Source: Burkholderia savannae
GTDB lineage: Bacteria; Pseudomonadota; Gammaproteobacteria; Burkholderiales; Burkholderiaceae
NCBI RefSeq assembly: GCF_001524445.2
Contig: NZ_CP013418.1
Location: 434,001 to 498,000, forward strand
Direction: 5' to 3'
DNA length: 64,000 bases
In this document: one piece after another, positions 16,980 through 27,404 of the stretch
Numbering within the stretch: position 1 is the stretch's first letter
Layout of the letters: each line of letters opens with the position of its first letter
The notes under the pieces: model-generated
Told to the model about the DNA's origin: nothing
Databases searched by the model: none
What the model saw: only the letters and a program-made list of their open reading frames with translations
Translations under genes and position numbers: made by a program

Positions 16980-17081
16980 CGCTTCGTCGCGATTTAGCCG
17001 TCGGCGTGTTTCGTGACACAATCGCGAGCCCTGTCTCGCCGGCAATTTTCTTTCGGCCACGATAAGCATCACGAGGAAAAC

Positions 17082-17702
17082 TTGGGCTACAAGCTCATCG
17101 CCTTCGATTTCGACGGCACGCTCGCGGATTCGCTCGCGTGCTTTCTTCATGCGCTGTCCGAGTCCGCGCGGCATCACGGCTTTCGCGCGATCGACGACGC
17201 GCTGCTGCCGCAAGTGCGCGGGATGTCGGCCCGCGAGATCGTCGAGCTGCTCGGCGTGCCGCAGTGGAAAGTGCCGCGCATCGCCGCCGACATGCGGCGG
17301 CGGATGCAGGCGCGCGCGCCCGACGTGCGGCTCTTTCCGGGAATCGACGCGACGCTGCGCGCGCTCGCGCAACGGGGGACGCGCGTCGCCGTCGCGACGT
17401 CGAATTCGGAGGCCGTCGTGCGTGCGATCGCCGGCCCGGCGACGTGCGCGCACATCCGGCATTTCAGTTGCGGGATTTCGCTGTTCGGCAAGGCGCGGCG
17501 CTTGCGGTTGCTCGCGCGCGCAAGCGGGTTCGCGCGCGCCGACGTGCTGTACGTCGGCGACGAAGTGCGCGACGCCGAGGCCGCGGACAACGCCGGGATC
17601 GCGTTCAGGGGCGTCGCGTGGGGCTATACCGCGCCGCAGGCGCTGCGGGCGCATTGTGGACTGCCGTTGATCGAGCGGCCGGAGGAACTGCTGGCGCTGT
17701 AG
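17082..17702 (+). CDS. HAD family hydrolase, phosphoglycolate phosphatase-like
   Basis: A 206-residue HAD phosphatase. Motif I is FDFDGTLADS at residues 7-16, motif II is VAVATSN, the conserved lysine is in FGKARRL, and motif IV is YVGDEVRDAEAADNAG. A small helical cap sits between motifs I and II (about 20-85), as in the Gph/PGMB group. No ATG fits; a TTG at 17082 with AGGA four bases upstream is the best start, and an upstream GTG at 17013 would add 23 unrelated residues. The substrate is unknown. Confidence 0.85.
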   Translation: MGYKLIAFDFDGTLADSLACFLHALSESARHHGFRAIDDALLPQVRGMSAREIVELLGVPQWKVPRIAADMRRRMQARAPDVRLFPGIDATLRALAQRGTRVAVATSNSEAVVRAIAGPATCAHIRHFSCGISLFGKARRLRLLARASGFARADVLYVGDEVRDAEAADNAGIAFRGVAWGYTAPQALRAHCGLPLIERPEELLAL

Positions 17703-17798
17703 CGCGCTCATGTCGCCGCGCCGGTCCGATGCGGCGTGAATCGCGCGCGGCGTGGAGGGCGGGCCTCGCCGTCTCACTGTCGCGCTGCATAAACGCCT

Positions 17799-17842
17799 CA
17801 CCATCCCACCATCCCACCATCCCACCGCACCACCGCACCGCC
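17799..17842. repeat. 8-bp tandem repeat CACCATCC
   Basis: Three perfect copies of CACCATCC followed by decayed copies (CACCGCAC). It lies in the 17703-18072 gap between the convergent HAD and NYN genes. I see no terminator hairpin or gene in the rest of that gap. Confidence 0.85.
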
Positions 17843-18072
17843 GTCTAACGCCCGGGATCGCTCCGCCAAGTCGCGGCGGTGACGAACGACGCGGCACGCC
17901 GGGGCCGACGCGTCACCCTGATGCGCCGTATGGGCGAGCATGGGCGACCCCAGTGATGCGACAGGATCGGCGGTTTCGGTCGCTCGCGCGTCCCGCGTCC
18001 TGCGGACGATCGCCGACCGACGGGCGCCGCGAGTCGCGAGTCGCGCCCGCGCGGCCGCCTGTCACGCGTCGC

Positions 18073-19464
18073 TCATGACTCGCTCGCGCCCGCGGTCTTG
18101 CGCGGGCGGCGCGGGCGCGCGGTCGACTTGCGCGGAGCCTTCGCGGGCGCCGCTTCGGCCGCTGGTTCGCCGGCGGCGGCCGGGGTGGCCGCATCCGCAT
18201 CGGCCTTGGCGGCCGGCGCCGCTTCGGCCGCGCGCGGCTTGCTTTTCTTCGCCGGGGCCTTGCGCACGCGCGAACGCGCGGGCTTCGCCGCTTCGGTTTC
18301 CTGCGCTTCGGTCGTCTCGTGCGTGCGGGCCGGTTCGTGCGGCTCGTGCGCATCCCGCGCTTCGCGGGCCGGGTGCGCCTCGCGTGCGTCATCCGCGGCG
18401 CGCTCGCGCCGGGTTTCGCGCGTCTCGGCGAAGTCCGCACCGAGGATCTCGGCGTCGGCATCGAGGCTCGCAGCGTGGCTTTCCGCGCCCGGCTCGACGA
18501 TCAGCGGCATCTGCTCGGGCACGCGCTTCTTCGCGCCGCGGCCCTTGCCGTGCCCCTTCTTGCCGGACGGCTTCGCGCCCGCGTGGTTTTCCTCGGCGGC
18601 CGAGGCCGTCTCGAAGGGCTTGACCGTCTCGACGGCGGCCGGCTGGATCGAGCGGAACACGAACGTGCCCGATTTGTCGTCGCGGCCGATCTCGAGGAGC
18701 CCGCGCGCCTGCGCTTCCTCGAGCAGGTTGCCGAACGCGCGGAAGCCGTAGTACGACTCGTTGAAATCCGGCTTGCGCCGCTTGATCGCGCTCTTGAGCA
18801 CCGATGCCCAGATCTTGCCGCTCTCGCCGCGCTCGGACGCGAGCGCGTCGAACGTCTCGACGGCGAGCGAGATCGCTTCCGCCTTGCGCGCGTCGCCGTC
18901 GTGCTTGCGGTGCTTGTCGTCGTCGGCCGTGCGCTTCGCGCCCGCCTCGGCCTTGCGCGCGTCGCGCTTCGCGAGCGCGCGCTGCTGCTCGCGGGCGAGG
19001 TCATCGTAGAAGATGAATTCGTCGCAGTTCGCGACGAGCAGATCCGACGTCGAGTTCTTCACGCCGACGCCGATCACGCGCTTCGCGTTCTCGCGCAGCT
19101 TCGACACGAGCGGCGAGAAGTCCGAATCGCCGCTGATGATGACGAACGTGTCCACGTGCGCCTTCGTGTAGCAAAGATCGAGCGCGTCGACGACGAGCCG
19201 GATGTCCGCCGAATTCTTGCCCGACTGCCGCACGTGCGGGATTTCGATCAGCTCGAAGCTCGCTTCGTGCATCGCCGCCTTGAACGTCTTGTAGCGATCC
19301 CAGTCGCAATACGCTTTCTTGACGACGATGCTGCCCTTGAGCAGCAGCTTCTCGAGCACGGGCTTGATGTCGAATTTCTCGAACTTCGTGTCGCGCACGC
19401 CGAGCGCGATGTTTTCGAAGTCGCAAAAGAGCGCCATGTTGACGCTGTCCTGGGGTAAGGCCAT
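18073..19464 (-). CDS. NYN domain-LOTUS (OST-HTH) protein, LabA-like
   Basis: A 463-residue protein. Residues about 9-155 form a NYN (PIN-like) domain: ALFCDFENIA with the first acidic residue, KNSADIRLVVDALDL with a central Asp, and FVIISGDSDFSPLVSKLRE with the last Asp pair. Residues about 195-265 form an OST-HTH/LOTUS RNA-binding domain (KIWASVLKSAIKRRKPDFNESYYGF...). A long, low-complexity Lys/Ala/Glu tail from about 290 to the end looks disordered. The layout suggests a regulatory RNase or RNA-binding protein. The ATG at 19464 follows GGAGA. Similar bacterial genes are common but poorly characterised. Confidence 0.88.
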   Translation of the reverse strand: MALPQDSVNMALFCDFENIALGVRDTKFEKFDIKPVLEKLLLKGSIVVKKAYCDWDRYKTFKAAMHEASFELIEIPHVRQSGKNSADIRLVVDALDLCYTKAHVDTFVIISGDSDFSPLVSKLRENAKRVIGVGVKNSTSDLLVANCDEFIFYDDLAREQQRALAKRDARKAEAGAKRTADDDKHRKHDGDARKAEAISLAVETFDALASERGESGKIWASVLKSAIKRRKPDFNESYYGFRAFGNLLEEAQARGLLEIGRDDKSGTFVFRSIQPAAVETVKPFETASAAEENHAGAKPSGKKGHGKGRGAKKRVPEQMPLIVEPGAESHAASLDADAEILGADFAETRETRRERAADDAREAHPAREARDAHEPHEPARTHETTEAQETEAAKPARSRVRKAPAKKSKPRAAEAAPAAKADADAATPAAAGEPAAEAAPAKAPRKSTARPRRPRKTAGASES

Positions 19465-19742
19465 GGGGTCTCCAACCTGAGTGTCGGGTCGATCATGCGA
19501 TCGAGGATGGCGCACATGATAGCGGGTCGGCGCGGTCGCGCGGAAATCCGCGTGTTCGACGGCGTGCGCGGCGATGTGCGCGGGGGCTCGGGCGGCGGTG
19601 CGAACGGTGGGCCAAAGAATGCGCGGCACGCGCGCTTGTCGTGGCGCGCCGACGCGAATGCGCGGCGCGTTTCGCGCACGTTTGTGGGGGGCGGCATCGT
19701 TCGAGCGCGCGGCGTCGTGCGCTCGGAGGCGATGGAGCGGCG

Positions 19743-19854
19743 GCGCGATTGCGCGACGGCACGACGGCGCGACGGCGCGACGGCGTAACGGCGCGACCGA
19801 GTGACCGAGCGGCCGAGTGACCGAGCGGCCGAGCGGCCGAGCGGCCGAGCGAGG
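19743..19854. repeat. 8-bp tandem repeat, about 14 units drifting in sequence
   Basis: Octamers in strict register change stepwise from GCGCGACG through GAGTGACC to GAGCGGCC. The array sits in the 19465-19920 gap between the NYN gene start and the Lrp gene end, both on the minus strand. Nothing else is seen in the gap apart from the NYN promoter zone near 19480-19500. Confidence 0.9.
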
Positions 19855-19920
19855 CCGCCCGCGCTTTTTTCGCGCGATAGCCGCCGGCTGCATGGGCGGC
19901 GCGCGCGAAGCGCGTCCGGC

Positions 19921-20430
19921 TCAAATCGGAAAGCTCGTGGTCGACAGAATCTCCTTCAGCACGACGAATGTCCGGATTTGCCGCACGCCGGGCAGATACA
20001 GCAGTTGCTCGGCGTGCAGCCGGTTGAACGTGTCGCTGTCGCGCGTGCGAATCAGCATGATGTAGTCGAATTCCCCCGTCACGACATGGCATTCCATGCA
20101 GCCGGACACCTTCTGCGCGGCCTGCTCGAATGCGTCGAACGAATCGGGCGTCGAGCGGTCGAGCACGACGCCGATCATCACGAGCATGCCGGCGTTCAGC
20201 GCCTTCGGCTCGAGCAGCGCGACGATGCCGCGAATCAGGCCCATCTCCTTCAGGCGCTCGACGCGGCGCAGGCACGCGGGCGCGCTCAGGTTCACCTTCG
20301 CGGCGAGCGCGACGTTCGAGATCGACGCGTCGCGCTGCAGCACGCGAAGGATCGCGCGGTCGACACGGTCGATGTCCGCGCCGGCCGGCTGGGCGACGGC
20401 CTTCGGCGTGGATTTTTTTGTTGCGCGCAT
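19921..20430 (-). CDS. acdR: Lrp/AsnC family regulator, AcdR-type
   Basis: A 169-residue regulator: an N-terminal basic tail (1-20), an HTH domain (DRVDRAILRVLQRDASISNVALAAKVNLSAPACLRRVERL, given in part) and a C-terminal RAM/ligand domain (GVVLDRS...VTGEFDYIMLIRTRD). It is divergently transcribed from ACC deaminase, the position of AcdR, the known Lrp-like activator of acdS in plant-associated bacteria. The symbol rests on position and family. A direct repeat between the two genes is a likely target. Confidence 0.85.
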   Translation of the reverse strand: MRATKKSTPKAVAQPAGADIDRVDRAILRVLQRDASISNVALAAKVNLSAPACLRRVERLKEMGLIRGIVALLEPKALNAGMLVMIGVVLDRSTPDSFDAFEQAAQKVSGCMECHVVTGEFDYIMLIRTRDSDTFNRLHAEQLLYLPGVRQIRTFVVLKEILSTTSFPI

Positions 20431-20431
20431 G

Positions 20432-20475
20432 ATATGTCGTTCCTAATTAAATTAATCGAATGACTTATATGTCGT
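20432..20475. promoter_or_regulatory. Direct repeat ATATGTCGT between acdR and acdS
   Basis: ATATGTCGT occurs at 20432-20440 and 20467-20475, a spacing of 35 bp, flanking an AT-rich TAATTAAATTA segment. Lrp-type octamers bind several phased sites, so this divergent region is a plausible AcdR target. This is inference from position. Confidence 0.5.
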
Positions 20476-20623
20476 CATAAAAGTAGGTGATTGGCAATAT
20501 GTTCGCAACCCTGTTTTTCCCGATCGTTCTTAACATGGGACGTCGCGGCGAATCGCGATCGGGCTGCGCGGCGCGCGGTTCGATGCGTTCGCGCGCCCGA
20601 ATCTTCGATGACAGGAGCGATCG

Positions 20624-21640
20624 ATGAATCTTCAGAAATTCCCGCGTTATCCGCTGACCTTCGGCCCGACGCCGATCCAGCCGCTCAAGCGCCTCACCGC
20701 GCATCTGGGCGGCAAGGTCGAGCTGTACGCGAAGCGCGACGACTGCAACAGCGGCCTCGCGTTCGGCGGCAACAAGACGCGCAAGCTCGAATACCTGATT
20801 CCCGACGCGCTCGCGCAAGGCTGCGACACGCTCGTGTCGATCGGCGGCATCCAGTCGAACCAGACGCGCCAGGTCGCGGCGGTCGCCGCGCATCTCGGCA
20901 TGAAGTGCGTGCTCGTGCAGGAGAACTGGGTCAACTATCACGACGCCGTCTACGATCGCGTCGGCAACATCCAGATGTCGCGCATGATGGGCGCCGACGT
21001 GCGCCTCGTGCCGGACGGCTTCGACATCGGCTTTCGCAAGAGCTGGGAGGACGCGCTCGCCGACGTGCGCGCGCAAGGCGGCAAGCCGTACGCGATTCCG
21101 GCCGGCTGCTCCGATCATCCGTTGGGCGGCCTCGGCTTCGTCGGTTTCGCCGAGGAGGTGCGCGCGCAGGAAGCCGAGCTCGGCTTCAAGTTCGACTACG
21201 TCGTCGTGTGCTCGGTGACGGGCAGCACGCAGGCGGGGATGGTCGTCGGCTTCGCGGCCGACGGGCGCGCGGACCGCGTGATCGGCGTCGACGCGTCGGC
21301 CAAGCCCGTGCAGACGCGCGAGCAGATCCTCAGGATCGCGAAGAACACCGCCGATCGCGTCGAGCTCGGCCGCGACATCACGAGCGACGACGTCGTGCTC
21401 GACGAGCGCTTCGGCGGCCCGGAATACGGGCTGCCGAACGAAGGCACGCTCGAGGCGATTCGCCTGTGCGCTAAGCTCGAAGGCATGCTCACCGACCCCG
21501 TCTACGAAGGCAAATCGATGCACGGGATGATCGAGAAGGTGCGGCTCGGCGAATTCCCGGCCGGCTCGAAAGTGCTGTACGCGCATCTCGGCGGCGTGCC
21601 CGCGCTGAACGCGTACAGCTTCCTGTTTCGCGACGGTTGA
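20624..21640 (+). CDS. acdS: 1-aminocyclopropane-1-carboxylate (ACC) deaminase
   Basis: A 338-residue PLP enzyme that converts ACC, the plant ethylene precursor, to 2-oxobutanoate and ammonia. The residues that separate true ACC deaminase from D-cysteine desulfhydrase are present: the PLP lysine K51 (GGNKTRK), S78 (GIQSNQ), Y294 and E295 ([11 protein letters not shown]) and L322 (YAHLGG). Length is exactly that of the family. The regulator lies divergent upstream, giving the classic acdR-acdS arrangement. The role is nitrogen gain from ACC and lowering ethylene in plants or soil. Confidence 0.97.
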   Translation: MNLQKFPRYPLTFGPTPIQPLKRLTAHLGGKVELYAKRDDCNSGLAFGGNKTRKLEYLIPDALAQGCDTLVSIGGIQSNQTRQVAAVAAHLGMKCVLVQENWVNYHDAVYDRVGNIQMSRMMGADVRLVPDGFDIGFRKSWEDALADVRAQGGKPYAIPAGCSDHPLGGLGFVGFAEEVRAQEAELGFKFDYVVVCSVTGSTQAGMVVGFAADGRADRVIGVDASAKPVQTREQILRIAKNTADRVELGRDITSDDVVLDERFGGPEYGLPNEGTLEAIRLCAKLEGMLTDPVYEGKSMHGMIEKVRLGEFPAGSKVLYAHLGGVPALNAYSFLFRDG

Positions 21641-21675
21641 CCCGGCGCGTCGGGCCGCCGCGCGTGTTCGCGCCG

Positions 21676-22149
21676 ATGAGCGGGGCGAGGCGTTCGTGCG
21701 ACGAAACGGCGGCGGCGCGCTGGTGGCAGCCGCCGTCGTCGCCGACGCTCGTGTGCGTCGTCGGCGACGACACGCTGCCCGCCGCGTGCTGCGGCGCGCT
21801 CGCGAAGCGGCTCGCCGGCATGCCGCAGATCGCGCTGCTCGGCTGCGCCGAACCGGCGCGGCTGCATGCGTCGTGGGTCGATGCGCGGTCGAGCGCGGCG
21901 GCGCGGCCGCCCGCCGAAATCGCGCCGCTCGAGCGCGCGCTCGGCCGGTTGTCGCGCGACGCTCGGCTACTGTTGTGGTCGCAGCAGCCCGCGACGCTCG
22001 ACTGGATCGGCGGCGTGCACGGCCATCGGACGTTCGTCGTGCGCCATTGTCCGCTGACGTGCGACGAGATCGAGCTGCAACGCGCGGTCGACGCGGCGCT
22101 CGCGCTGCTGAGGGCCGCGATGCGGTCGCGGATCGACGCGGAATATTGA
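21676..22149 (+). CDS. Hypothetical protein
   Basis: A frame of about 157 residues just after acdS. The composition looks coding: alternating strands and helices such as TLVCVVGDDTLPAACCGALAKRLAG, GMPQIALLGCAEPARL and RLLLWSQQPATLDWIGGVHG. I do not recognise the family; the pattern resembles a small Rossmann-like alpha/beta fold. Start choice is uncertain: an ATG at 21676, or a TTG at 21637 that overlaps the acdS stop. It may be co-transcribed with acdS. It could be a spurious frame, since GC-rich DNA keeps frames open. Confidence 0.45.
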   Translation: MSGARRSCDETAAARWWQPPSSPTLVCVVGDDTLPAACCGALAKRLAGMPQIALLGCAEPARLHASWVDARSSAAARPPAEIAPLERALGRLSRDARLLLWSQQPATLDWIGGVHGHRTFVVRHCPLTCDEIELQRAVDAALALLRAAMRSRIDAEY

Positions 22150-22328
22150 CCCGGTCAGCGAGTGCGGCGTGTCGGGCGGAATTCGGGCGGCGTCGGCGAT
22201 GTCGGTTGTGTCGGTCATGTCGGCATGCGTTTGCCGGCGTGGTTGCCGATCATCGGCGAAAGCCCGTCGTGCCGGGCATGCGGTGATTGGGGCGGCGGAA
22301 TCGGCATCGGTCATCCGGCGGCGTTCGC

Positions 22329-22377
22329 CGCTCACCGCTCACCGCTCACCGCTCACCACTCATTGCTCATTGCTCAT
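22329..22377. repeat. 7-bp tandem repeat CGCTCAC, 7 units
   Basis: Four perfect CGCTCAC copies pass into CACTCAT and TGCTCAT copies. It lies in the 22150-22770 gap upstream of the effector candidate. Apart from the promoter described next, the gap holds nothing recognisable. Confidence 0.9.
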
Positions 22378-22678
22378 TGCAAGCTGCTCACCGCTAGCCG
22401 AGCGCCGCTCACTACTCGCCGTTCGGCGGCTCGACGAGCCCGCGGCGGCGATCCGCACCCGGTGCGCCGGATCGACCGCCTGGGTCGAATGTCGAGATGG
22501 TGCGTCGCGGCCGCGACGCAAACTCCAGTAAAGATCGCAATAAAGATCCCCGCAAAGCTCCCAGCAAAAGCCCGCGATGAAACCGAAATCGCGCGTGCAA
22601 CAGCGCGGCGCGTCGCGCCGGCAGCCTGAGCGAACCGGCGAGCGTCCGCCGCGCTCGCGCGCCGCATGGCCGGTTCGC

Positions 22679-22740
22679 TTCGCGACGCGCGACGTTCGTT
22701 CGCGTCGCGGCCGTCGCGGGCCGCATCGTTTCCCTACATT
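22679..22740 (+). promoter_or_regulatory. PIP/hrpII-box promoter of the candidate effector
   Basis: TTCGC at 22679-22683, 15 bases, then TTCGC at 22699-22703, and a -10-like TACATT at 22735-22740, 31 bases further on. This matches the known PIP-box rule (TTCGB-N15-TTCGB with YANNNT 30-32 bp downstream) and the hrpII box (TTCG-N16-TTCG) used by HrpB/HrpX regulators of type III secretion. TTCG is common in this DNA, so chance remains possible. The leader to the ATG would be about 25 bases with GGAG at 22761. Confidence 0.6.
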
Positions 22741-22770
22741 CGTCGTATTCCGGCAACCTTGGAGAACGCC

Positions 22771-23754
22771 ATGGGCATACAAAAGGTTCAGCAAGGCGCG
22801 ACTGCGCTCAATGTCTCTTCCGAATCGTCTTCCGGGCAGCACGCAACCGGGCAAACACAGGCGCGGCAATCGTCGCAGCGCGGCGCCGGGGCCGCGCTCG
22901 GCGGCCTGAAGGATCTTCAGAACCTGACGCGCGGCGATCTGATCATGGAGCACGGCAACATGCACGCGGTGATGTACGCGGCGGGCGACAAGCCGCTCGT
23001 CCACTCGACGAACGGGCGCTTCTTCGGCGTCCTTCAGCAAGGCCCGGATTACCTGACGAAGAAGTTCGGCAACGAGACGCCCAAGAAGCTGCCGGTGTAC
23101 CGGATGAAGAACGCCGAATCGCCCATTCCCGAGGAAGCGGCGCGCATCGGCGAGCAATGGGCGCTGCGCTCGCGCGAGTCCAACCCGACGAAGACCAAGA
23201 CTCCATTCGGTGAGGAGCGCTTGAACGATGCAGACGAAGACAAGGCCGAGGAGTGGTCGCCCGAAGCGACGTTTCGCGCGGCGCGCGCCGCGCTCAGAAG
23301 CGCCGAAGGCATGCCGCTCAGCAAGAACCAGGGCGTCAGCTGCTCGCAGTTCGTCACGTACGCGTATCAGGCGGCGGCGCTGAAGAAAGGCGGGGATGCG
23401 TCCAACGGCGCGCCGGAACTGCTCGGCCACGTCAAGCAGGCCGGCGCGCATCAGCAAGGCGCGCTCAAGAGTGCGGCAAGCAAGGACGAGCGGCTGCAGC
23501 AGCAGACCGAACTGGTCCGAGACGCGCACGGGCGGGCGACCGAAGTCATGCCGCATACGCTGCAGGTCAACGCGAAACACATGACGGCGGACGTTCTCTC
23601 GTCGCAATTGCGCAAGCCGGGCGGCGATTTCGAGCTCGCGGGGTATGCGGTGCCTTACGAGAACGGCGACGAATCCGGCGTCAAGCTGTTGCCGAAGGAC
23701 GATCCCCGCGCGAAGCAGAAAATCTCGGAGATCGGCAAAGCCGGCGACGCATGA
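22771..23754 (+). CDS. Candidate type III effector with permuted papain-like (NlpC/P60-type) fold
   Basis: A 327-residue protein without signal peptide or membrane segment. Residues 1-40 are rich in Ser, Gln and Gly, like type III secretion signals. Around 54-80 is GDLIMEHGNMHAVMYAAG...LVHST, the histidine block of NlpC/P60-like enzymes (H65 as candidate). Around 187-203 is QGVSCSQFVTYAYQAAAL with C191 as candidate nucleophile. The His block precedes the Cys block, the permuted order seen in YiiX/LRAT-like papain folds. The C-terminal third is charged and hydrophilic. GC is lower than in neighbours. Together with the PIP-like promoter this points to a secreted peptidase, amidase or acyltransferase. 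The start is fixed by GGAG seven bases upstream. Not recognised as a named effector. Confidence 0.7.
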   Translation: MGIQKVQQGATALNVSSESSSGQHATGQTQARQSSQRGAGAALGGLKDLQNLTRGDLIMEHGNMHAVMYAAGDKPLVHSTNGRFFGVLQQGPDYLTKKFGNETPKKLPVYRMKNAESPIPEEAARIGEQWALRSRESNPTKTKTPFGEERLNDADEDKAEEWSPEATFRAARAALRSAEGMPLSKNQGVSCSQFVTYAYQAAALKKGGDASNGAPELLGHVKQAGAHQQGALKSAASKDERLQQQTELVRDAHGRATEVMPHTLQVNAKHMTADVLSSQLRKPGGDFELAGYAVPYENGDESGVKLLPKDDPRAKQKISEIGKAGDA

Positions 23755-23946
23755 GCGCGTTCGCGCCCGCTTCCGGCACGCCGCGCGCGGGCCGCGGCCG
23801 CGACGCCGGCGGTCCGCCGCTCGCGGCCGACGAAACCGCGGAACGCGCGATCAGCGCGGCGACCGTGCAAACGTGCAAACGGGCAGCCGGGCTCCGGCCG
23901 ATCCCGTCAAATCCCGCTCGGCGCGGCCGCGCGCCTGCCGGCCGCC

Positions 23947-25365
23947 TCAGGCCGCTCGCGCGCGCCTCGCGTCGCGCACCGCCTGTCCCTCTTCGGCGAG
24001 ATCCCAGAACAGCCCCGCCATGATCTGCAGCGATTGCCGCGCGACGCTGCCGAGCAGGTGCTCGTTCGGCGCGTGCTGCGAGCACGCCGCGTACGAATGC
24101 GGAATCCACAGCGTCGGCAGCCCGAGCAGCTCGGCGAACACGTCGTTCGGCAGCGAGCCGCCGAGATTCGGCAACAGCGCGGGCGCGTCGCCCGTCGTCG
24201 CTTCGATCGACGCGAGGCTCCAGCGCACCCACGGATCGTCCGGGTCGAGCCGCGTCGCCTCCATCCGCGTGCCGCGCTCGGCGATCTCGATGTCGGAGAA
24301 GCCGTGCGCGTCGAGATGCGCGCGCAGCCGGTTCAGCAGATTCGGCCCGTCGCTGCCCACGACGTAGCGCAACTGGCAATGCGCGTGCGCATGCCCGGGG
24401 ATCGCGTTGACGGGTGCATCCGGATTGCCGGTCCTGAACGCGAGAATTTCCAGCGCGTTCCAAGCGAGCACCCGCTCGATCGGCGTGAGGCCCGGCTCGC
24501 CCCAGTCGCGATCGACTTGCGGATCGTTCGGGCCGCCGCCGACATCGAGCGCACGCAGCGCGTCGCGCACCGGCTGCGGCACGCCGCCCGGCCGCCAGCC
24601 GTCGACGAGTATCCGGCCGCGCGCGTCGACCATCGTCGCCAGCGCGTTCGCGAGCCGGATGCCGGGGCTGCGCAACAGGCCGCCCCAGTTGCCCGAATGA
24701 TGGCCGCCGTCGCGCAGCCCGATCGACAGCGTGAAATTCAGGTTGCCGCGCGAGCCGAGGAACATCGTCGGCCGCGCCGCCGCGACGCGTGGCCCGTCCG
24801 ACGCGATGAAGAGGTCGGCCGCGAGCGCGTCGCGATGCGCGGCGCAGATCTGCGCGAGCCCGGGCGAGCCGGTTTCCTCGCCCATCTCGATGATCGCCTT
24901 CACGTTGTAGCCGAGCCGGCCGCCGCGCGCGTCGATCACCTGCGCGAGCGCGGCGAGGTTGATCGTGTGCTGGCCCTTGTTGTCGGCGGTGCCGCGGCCG
25001 TACCAGCGGTCGCCGTCGACGACGATCCGCCACGGCTCGAGCCCCGCGCGCCACTGCGCGTCGTGGCCGGGCACGACGTCGCCGTGGCCGTACGTGAGGA
25101 CGGTCAGCGCGCCGGGGGCCTCGATGCGCTCGGCGATCAGGAACGGGCTGCCGCCTTCGAGCGGGCTGTCGACGATCGTCGCCGTGAAGCCGAGCGCCGC
25201 GAGCGATGGCGCGATGTGATCGGTCAGGTACGCATAGAGCTGCGGCCGCGACGACGCGAGCTGGCTCTCGGTGCGCACGGCGACGCGCGCGTTCAGTTCG
25301 TGCAGGAAGCGGCCGTCGTCGAAGTACGACGCGGCCATGTCGATGGCTCGACTGCGACTCGTCAT
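23947..25365 (-). CDS. M20 family metallopeptidase (dipeptidase-like)
   Basis: A 472-residue zinc peptidase. Marks in order are [13 protein letters not shown] (metal His and Asp), [13 protein letters not shown] (bridging Asp), [13 protein letters not shown] (catalytic Glu pair), [10 protein letters not shown], a dimerisation domain in the middle, and a C-terminal [16 protein letters not shown] with the last metal His. The ATG at 25365 follows GGAGAGA. It is the last gene of the dipeptide transporter operon, 23 bp after the second ATPase, so it probably hydrolyses the imported peptides in the cytoplasm. Confidence 0.92.
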   Translation of the reverse strand: MTSRSRAIDMAASYFDDGRFLHELNARVAVRTESQLASSRPQLYAYLTDHIAPSLAALGFTATIVDSPLEGGSPFLIAERIEAPGALTVLTYGHGDVVPGHDAQWRAGLEPWRIVVDGDRWYGRGTADNKGQHTINLAALAQVIDARGGRLGYNVKAIIEMGEETGSPGLAQICAAHRDALAADLFIASDGPRVAAARPTMFLGSRGNLNFTLSIGLRDGGHHSGNWGGLLRSPGIRLANALATMVDARGRILVDGWRPGGVPQPVRDALRALDVGGGPNDPQVDRDWGEPGLTPIERVLAWNALEILAFRTGNPDAPVNAIPGHAHAHCQLRYVVGSDGPNLLNRLRAHLDAHGFSDIEIAERGTRMEATRLDPDDPWVRWSLASIEATTGDAPALLPNLGGSLPNDVFAELLGLPTLWIPHSYAACSQHAPNEHLLGSVARQSLQIMAGLFWDLAEEGQAVRDARRARAA

Positions 25366-25388
25366 GTCTGTCTCTCCATGTTGAGGGT

Positions 25389-26389
<1,001 letters not shown>

Positions 26390-26393
<4 letters not shown>

Positions 26394-27379
26394 CGGCTGA
26401 TTTCCTCGCAAGCGGATTCGACAAGCACGCAGCGCGCGCGATGGCCGCCGCCGGCGTCGACGAACGCCGGCGTCTGCGCGCACGCGTCGCGCGCGAGCGC
26501 GCAGCGGTTGCGGAACGCGCAGCCGTCGATGTTGCCGACGAGCGACGGCACGACGCCCGCAATCGCGTCGAGCCGCGAGCCGGGCCGCGTCTTGCCGCGC
26601 ACCGGAATGCAGTTCAGCAGGCCGCGCGTGTACGGATGCGCGGGCCGCGCGAACAGCTGCGCGGCGCTCGCGGTTTCGACGACTTCGCCCGCGTACATCA
26701 CCGCCACGCGATCGGCGATCCGCGACACCACGCCGAGATCGTGCGTGATGAACAGCACCGCGGTGCCGAACTCGCGCTGCAGCTCGCGCAGCATCCGCAG
26801 GATCTCGGCCTGGATCGTCACGTCGAGCGCGGTCGTCGGCTCGTCGGCGATGATGAGATCGGGCTCGCACATCAGCGCCATCGCGATCATCACGCGCTGC
26901 CGCAGCCCGCCCGACAGTTGATGCGGATACTGGCGCAGCCGCTCGGCCGCGTGCGCGACGCCCGCGCGTTCGAGCAGATGCACCGCGCGCTCGCGCGCCT
27001 GCGCGAGCGACGCGCCGCGATGCCGGCGCAGCGCCTCGCACAGCTGGTTGCCGAGCGTGTACGCGGGATTGAGCGAGGTCATCGGGTCCTGGAAGATCAT
27101 CGCGATCCGGTTGCCGCGCAGCCCGTTCATCGCGCGGCGCTCGAGCGACAGCAGATCGATGCCGTCGAACGCGAGCCGATCCGCGCGGCGCTGCGCGTGC
27201 CGCGGCAGCAGATCCATCAGCGCGAGCGACGTCATCGATTTGCCGCAGCCGGATTCGCCGACCACGCACAGCAGCTCGCCGCGCTCGAGGCGCAGGTCGA
27301 TGCCGCGCACCGCGTGCAGCACGCCGTTCGGGGTCGGCAGGTCGACCCGCAGATTGTCGACTTCGAGCAATGCAGCCAT
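26390..27379 (-). CDS. Dipeptide/oligopeptide ABC transporter ATPase, DppD-type
   Basis: A 329-residue ATPase: Walker A GESGCGKS at 41-48, signature [10 protein letters not shown], Walker [13 protein letters not shown] and H-loop FITHDLG. The C-terminal segment [14 protein letters not shown] is the cysteine cluster seen in DppD/OppD proteins, where it can hold an iron-sulfur cluster. It starts 26 bp after the second permease and overlaps the next ATPase by 4 bp, so the pair is translationally coupled. Confidence 0.94.
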
Positions 27380-27404
27380 CGGGCTTCTCCTTGACGCCGG
27401 TCGG

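Noticed and set aside
18319..19458. A long plus-strand frame opposite the NYN gene
   Set aside because: It is an antisense shadow rich in Arg and Val without any domain, whereas the minus strand carries NYN and LOTUS motifs.
22771..23754. Identification of this gene as the known Cif homologue CHBP
   Set aside because: Cif/CHBP use Cys, then His about 55 residues later, then Gln. Here residue 246 is not His, and the best His block lies before the Cys, so the order differs.
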